A DNA stretch of 64,000 nucleotides from Bacteroidetes bacterium UBA2364. Its GTDB lineage: Bacteria; Bacteroidota; Rhodothermia; Rhodothermales; UBA2364. This document shows positions 60,628 to 64,000 of the stretch, piece by piece. The position numbers and the translations under genes were made by a program. The notes under the pieces were generated by a model that made no database searches, was not told where the DNA came from, and saw nothing but the letters and a program-made list of their open reading frames with translations. Where the stretch lies: the NCBI GenBank assembly GCA_002344075.1, contig DDTM01000076.1, forward strand, positions 5,384 through 69,383, in the 5' to 3' direction. Position 1 is the stretch's first letter, and each line of letters starts with the position of its first letter.

Positions 60628-61677
60628 TTAGGCGAAACGGCTTTCGACACGTTTCACTACTTCGTCTGCCACTTTTTCTTGGATGCCTTGGTCTAAATGA
60701 CTGGTAAAGCCCACACAAGAGCAATTGATCTCACCGAGGACATATTTGTCCTGTTTGTTTTCGTCCCAATCTAGCATGAAATCAGCAGTCCAGATAAGTG
60801 GAATGTCGAAGCCGCCTAACTTTTCCGAGATAACAGGCAAAGACTTTAAAAAGAGCGAAACCAAGTCTGACCATTTTTCAGGGTCGTCATAGGTGTATTT
60901 TGCGCCAGAAAACAGGGTTGCAGAAAATGCGTCACCGCCTTCAGCCGGTTTCTTATGTACGACAAAAATTGGGATATCACCAACGAGCAAAATCCGAATT
61001 TCGCCTTCTTTGATGCGTGGCATAAAGCGCATATCCACAAGCATTCCATTGTCACCAACAATGTACTTTTCGCAGAATGTCATGAACGCTTCCAGGGTAT
61101 GATATTCTACGTGGTTGTCAACGGCTTCGGTACATTTGAGTTTGGTGTTTAGTGGTAGGGTGTCTCCGGGTTGGAAGGTATGCTCATCGGCTATCTGAAT
61201 CCGCCAGATGCCTTCTCCTGTTGAGCCTCGGTTTTGCTTGAGTACCCGTTCGCCATAGGAAAGGCTTATCGGGAAGGTTTTTTTGAAATGCGGAATGTCA
61301 TAATAAGCATGGGTATCATCCGGAACCAAGTCGGTCGAGGCCAATTTTACCAAGGCATCTTTTGCGCCGAAGTTGAGCATGGCATCGGGGTGTGGCATCC
61401 CTGTCAGGCCATAATCAGATAATTTGCGTAGGGTATCAAAATATATTTTTTCTCCGTTGGGCAAATTTCCTGGATTGATTCGGCTGATGTAGGCATCAAA
61501 AGAATCTTTTACATAACCATAGATGGTCTCGTGCCATTCATCTCGAAAGAAAAGCACTTCGGCATCCCATCCTTTGGATTTTAGTGACTTAACGATGGGC
61601 ATGGTGTCTTTACGATGCCCATCCAACCACTTGTCCGAGCCGCCCTCTGCTTCAAATATTACAATGCGTTTTTTCAT
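60628..61677 (-). CDS. Cj0069-like ATP-grasp-fold protein
   Basis: A 349-aa soluble protein. It begins IVIFEAEGGSDKWLDGHRKDT, a start I associate with the Cj0069 family. The middle has ERVLKQNRGSTGEGIW, similar to an ATP-grasp phosphate-binding loop, and the end shows VLGEINCSCVGFTSHLDQGI, resembling the E-x-N metal site of ATP-grasp enzymes. A ligase is likely, but the substrate is unknown. It is single, with a terminator behind it, and divergent from the amidase gene. Confidence 0.8.
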   Translation of the reverse strand: MKKRIVIFEAEGGSDKWLDGHRKDTMPIVKSLKSKGWDAEVLFFRDEWHETIYGYVKDSFDAYISRINPGNLPNGEKIYFDTLRKLSDYGLTGMPHPDAMLNFGAKDALVKLASTDLVPDDTHAYYDIPHFKKTFPISLSYGERVLKQNRGSTGEGIWRIQIADEHTFQPGDTLPLNTKLKCTEAVDNHVEYHTLEAFMTFCEKYIVGDNGMLVDMRFMPRIKEGEIRILLVGDIPIFVVHKKPAEGGDAFSATLFSGAKYTYDDPEKWSDLVSLFLKSLPVISEKLGGFDIPLIWTADFMLDWDENKQDKYVLGEINCSCVGFTSHLDQGIQEKVADEVVKRVESRFA

Positions 61678-61863
61678 GATATTATTTTTTAGATCAGGTG
61701 TGCGATGTGGGGCAAGGGCACCGTAGAAACTATCTCATGCAAGCAGATTATCCAAATGATTCATGTAGTGGAATGGTAGTGTTTTTGTGAAGACTGATTC
61801 TTGCAATTCCACGAAACACGTCTTAGTTTGATTGAATTCTTAAATCCTTTTATCCAGCGTTTT

Positions 61864-63591
61864 ATGTACGATCCTACTGTAACCCGTCGTCGGTTTATGG
61901 GGTATTTCTCTGCACTTGGTTTGGGCGGGACGTTGTTTCCGGGTGTATTATATGCCCTTCACTGCGAGAATAACACGCCAGACGATATGCCTATTACCGT
62001 TGCCGTCATAGAACAGGCCGAAAAACTTTCAGGGCTTGCTTTTACACCAGAGCAGCGCGAAATGATGGTACAAGACCTGAACGAAGCCCGCACCGAGTAC
62101 CAAGAAATGCAGGCTTTTCCATTGGATAATGAAGTGGCTCCAGCATTGGTCTTTCATCCGGATGTTCGGGGGCGCTTACCATTGGATGCCCACAATACCA
62201 CACGCATAGCCGTATTGCCCAAAATGGTAAAAAAACCATCCGACGAAACCGATTTGGCCTTTATGGGGATTCGGGAGTTGAGCGGGTTGTTACGCCGCCG
62301 CGAGGTGACATCCGTTGAACTTACCGAAGTTTACCTTCGCCGCCTAAAACAATTCGATCCTGAGTTATTGGCGGTGGTTTCTTATACCGAAGAGCGTGCG
62401 ATGAAGGCTGCCCAAAAAGCGGATGCCGAATTTGCGGCTAAAAAATATCGGAGTTTATTACAGGGCATTCCGTGGGGCGCCAAGGACTTATTGGCGACCA
62501 AAGGTTATAAAACGACATGGGGTTCGGTCCCTTTCAAAGATCAGGTCTTGGATTATGATGCGGCGGTGGTCGAAAAACTGGATGCCGCAGGCGCAGTGCT
62601 TCTTGCCAAACTCAGTATGGGTGAATTGGCGTGGGGGGACGTATGGTTTGGGGGCAAAACCAAAAGCCCCTGGAATACGGCACTGGGGGCATCAGGCTCT
62701 TCTGCGGGTGTAGGAGCCACTGTCCCAGCGGGGCTGGTGGGATTCGGGATCGGAACGGAAACACTTGGTTCCATCATCTCGCCCAGTACACGGAGTGGGG
62801 TAACGGGTTTTCGGCCTACTTTCGGGCGTGTCAGCCGATATGGGGCAATGGCCTTGACGTGGAGTATGGACAAAATAGGCCCGATGTGTCGCTCTGCCGA
62901 GGACTGTGCTTTGGTCTTTTCTGTCTTACATGGCCGTGATAAACGGGATGTTGTAACCCGCGATGCACCTTTTTCGTGGCCGCTGAATCCCAAAACGTTG
63001 AAAATCGGATATTTCAACGAAGCTTTTGAAGCCGATTATCCCAATAAAAAAGCAGACCAAGAATCACTCCAAGTACTTAGGTCTTTAGGATTTACACTTA
63101 TTCCTACTCCCGTTCCAAAAGGATTTTTGCCTGGTGTACTGACTATGGTGATAGACATCGAGTCGGCTGCTGCTTTTGAAAGCCTTACCCGGTCTAATGC
63201 GGTGGATAAAATGGTACGTCAAACCAAAGATGCATGGCCACATGTTTTTCGGGTGGGACATTTAAGACCTGCTGTGGCCTACGTGCAAGCGAATCGGATT
63301 CGTACCCAACTCATGCTGGCTATGGATAACTTATTTCAGGAAATTGATGTCTTGATTAGTCCTTCTTTTGGTCGCGAAATTTTGCAAATTACCAACCTGA
63401 CTGGACATCCTGCCGTGTGTGTACCCAATCGCTTTGACCCTCTCAAGGACGAACCAAATGCACCTGCAAGAGAAACCGGAAGTATTTCATTTATTTCAGG
63501 CTTGTATAAAGACGATCAGGCACTGGCGGTCGCCCATGCTTTTCAATCCGTTACAGACTGGCATAAACGACGTCCGCCTATCGGTAGGTGA
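61864..63591 (+). CDS. Tat-exported amidase-signature enzyme
   Basis: A 575-aa protein. The ATG at 61864 gives a twin-arginine leader (TRRRFMGYFSALGLGG). A TTG at 61801 would extend it. The amidase-signature core has the catalytic Lys in IPWGAKDLLATKG, the cis-Ser in GASGSSAG and the nucleophile in ETLGSIISPSTRSG. It hydrolyses amide bonds and should act in the periplasm. The residues 30-130 before the core are an N-terminal extension. It resembles amidases of the glutamyl-tRNA amidotransferase subunit A fold. The substrate is unknown. Confidence 0.9.
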   Translation: MYDPTVTRRRFMGYFSALGLGGTLFPGVLYALHCENNTPDDMPITVAVIEQAEKLSGLAFTPEQREMMVQDLNEARTEYQEMQAFPLDNEVAPALVFHPDVRGRLPLDAHNTTRIAVLPKMVKKPSDETDLAFMGIRELSGLLRRREVTSVELTEVYLRRLKQFDPELLAVVSYTEERAMKAAQKADAEFAAKKYRSLLQGIPWGAKDLLATKGYKTTWGSVPFKDQVLDYDAAVVEKLDAAGAVLLAKLSMGELAWGDVWFGGKTKSPWNTALGASGSSAGVGATVPAGLVGFGIGTETLGSIISPSTRSGVTGFRPTFGRVSRYGAMALTWSMDKIGPMCRSAEDCALVFSVLHGRDKRDVVTRDAPFSWPLNPKTLKIGYFNEAFEADYPNKKADQESLQVLRSLGFTLIPTPVPKGFLPGVLTMVIDIESAAAFESLTRSNAVDKMVRQTKDAWPHVFRVGHLRPAVAYVQANRIRTQLMLAMDNLFQEIDVLISPSFGREILQITNLTGHPAVCVPNRFDPLKDEPNAPARETGSISFISGLYKDDQALAVAHAFQSVTDWHKRRPPIGR

Positions 63592-63725
63592 AGGATGGAG
63601 GGGAAATCAATAGCCTCTTTATTGATCGTTGTGCGTCATTTTGCAAAGAGAGTTTACCTTTCGACAAAGAATTTTTTAGCTACAACATACACGGATTTGG
63701 ATACATCCAACATTTGGAACATTGA

Positions 63726-63733
63726 TAAATTTG
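63726..63733 (+). promoter_or_regulatory. -7 element for the SDR gene
   Basis: TAAATTTG matches the Bacteroidota TAnnTTTG exactly, 27 bp before the ATG at 63761. No well-spaced -33 element was found. Confidence 0.4.
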
Positions 63734-63760
63734 TAACATTATTTAATTAAAAAAGAAGCA

Positions 63761-64000
63761 ATGAATTTATCAGGAAAAACAGCAATCGTAACAGGTTCAA
63801 ACACAGGTATAGGATATGAAACTACTTTGGGCTTGTACAAGAAAGGAGCAAAAGTATATGTTGCTTGTCGTAATGAAGAAAAAGCCCTCAACGCCATTAA
63901 AAGAATGAAGGCTGACGGTGGAACAGGCGAATTGGTTTATGGACATTTAGACTTAGCAAGTCTGCAATCTGTAAAAGCGTTTGCCGACCGAGTGATTCAA
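63761..64000 (+). CDS. Short-chain dehydrogenase/reductase (partial)
   Basis: The first 80 codons of an SDR, cut by the window edge. It has TAIVTGSNTGIGYETT, the TGxxxGIG cofactor motif at residues 11-17, and VYVACRNEEKALNAI, the arrangement typical of retinol-dehydrogenase-like SDRs. The catalytic Ser-Tyr-Lys part is off the window. It is preceded by an AT-rich leader and has more AT-rich codons than nearby genes. Substrate unknown. Confidence 0.88.
   Translation, partial: MNLSGKTAIVTGSNTGIGYETTLGLYKKGAKVYVACRNEEKALNAIKRMKADGGTGELVYGHLDLASLQSVKAFADRVIQ

Overview
The window looks like ordinary chromosome from a Gram-negative member of the Bacteroidota/Rhodothermota lineage (Rhodothermia- or Balneola-like). 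This rests on three things seen in the sequence: a type IX secretion C-terminal domain with the NPFNPST signature (19475-19858), many short lipoprotein signals and outer-membrane barrels, and promoters of the Bacteroidota kind (TTTG or TTGG, a 19-21 bp spacer, then TAnnTT). GC content appears close to 47-48 % for most genes, with two clearly AT-richer spots (59749-60378 and the SDR gene at the right edge). No rRNA, tRNA, CRISPR array, insertion sequence or prophage was recognised. This is an assignment by eye, without a database search.

Left part (1-15050). A partial menH and rsmG overlap by 4 bp. Then comes a large minus-strand cell-envelope locus, read from 10.1 kb down to 1.8 kb: a 1005-aa periplasmic TPR protein, an outer-membrane barrel, a 694-aa inner-membrane SPOR-domain protein, and an ExbB/ExbD (TolQ/TolR) motor pair. 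No TonB or TolA is present, so the SPOR protein may be the trans-envelope partner of the motor. Next are a BNR-repeat sialidase-like lipoprotein, a processive family 2 glycosyltransferase, a PHP-domain phosphoesterase and an ATP-grasp enzyme.

Middle (15.4-35 kb). A hybrid sensor kinase with its own receiver and Hpt domain is followed by a LytTR regulator and a cupin. After these come a minimal T9SS-tag protein, then purM-gpsA-AlbA_2-mscL, a minus-strand aroK-CocE hydrolase-tatD operon, truA with a Kelch lipoprotein, tadA with a YpdA-type reductase, a seven-haem cytochrome fused to TPRs, and a lipoprotein serpin with two small neighbours.

Right-centre (35.3-50.7 kb). An M14 carboxypeptidase and a compact three-gene membrane operon (Holin-X family, one-TM protein, four-TM protein) precede adk. 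Then polyprenyl synthetase, HPr and enzyme I of the PTS follow in one run, with no EII gene in view. Next is a CbrA-like sodium:solute-symporter/histidine-kinase fusion with a stand-alone receiver and a degenerate kinase-like protein. Rhodanese, DUF937 and DUF2085 proteins and small membrane proteins close the region.

Right end (50.7-64 kb). mutY, an Omp85 protein, a DUF5916 barrel, a class III aminotransferase divergent from dapD, an AT-rich probably acquired DUF6985-like gene, a Cj0069-like ATP-grasp protein, a Tat-exported amidase and a partial short-chain dehydrogenase. The best candidates for something undescribed are the ExbBD-SPOR-barrel-TPR locus and the symporter-kinase/receiver/degenerate-kinase module.
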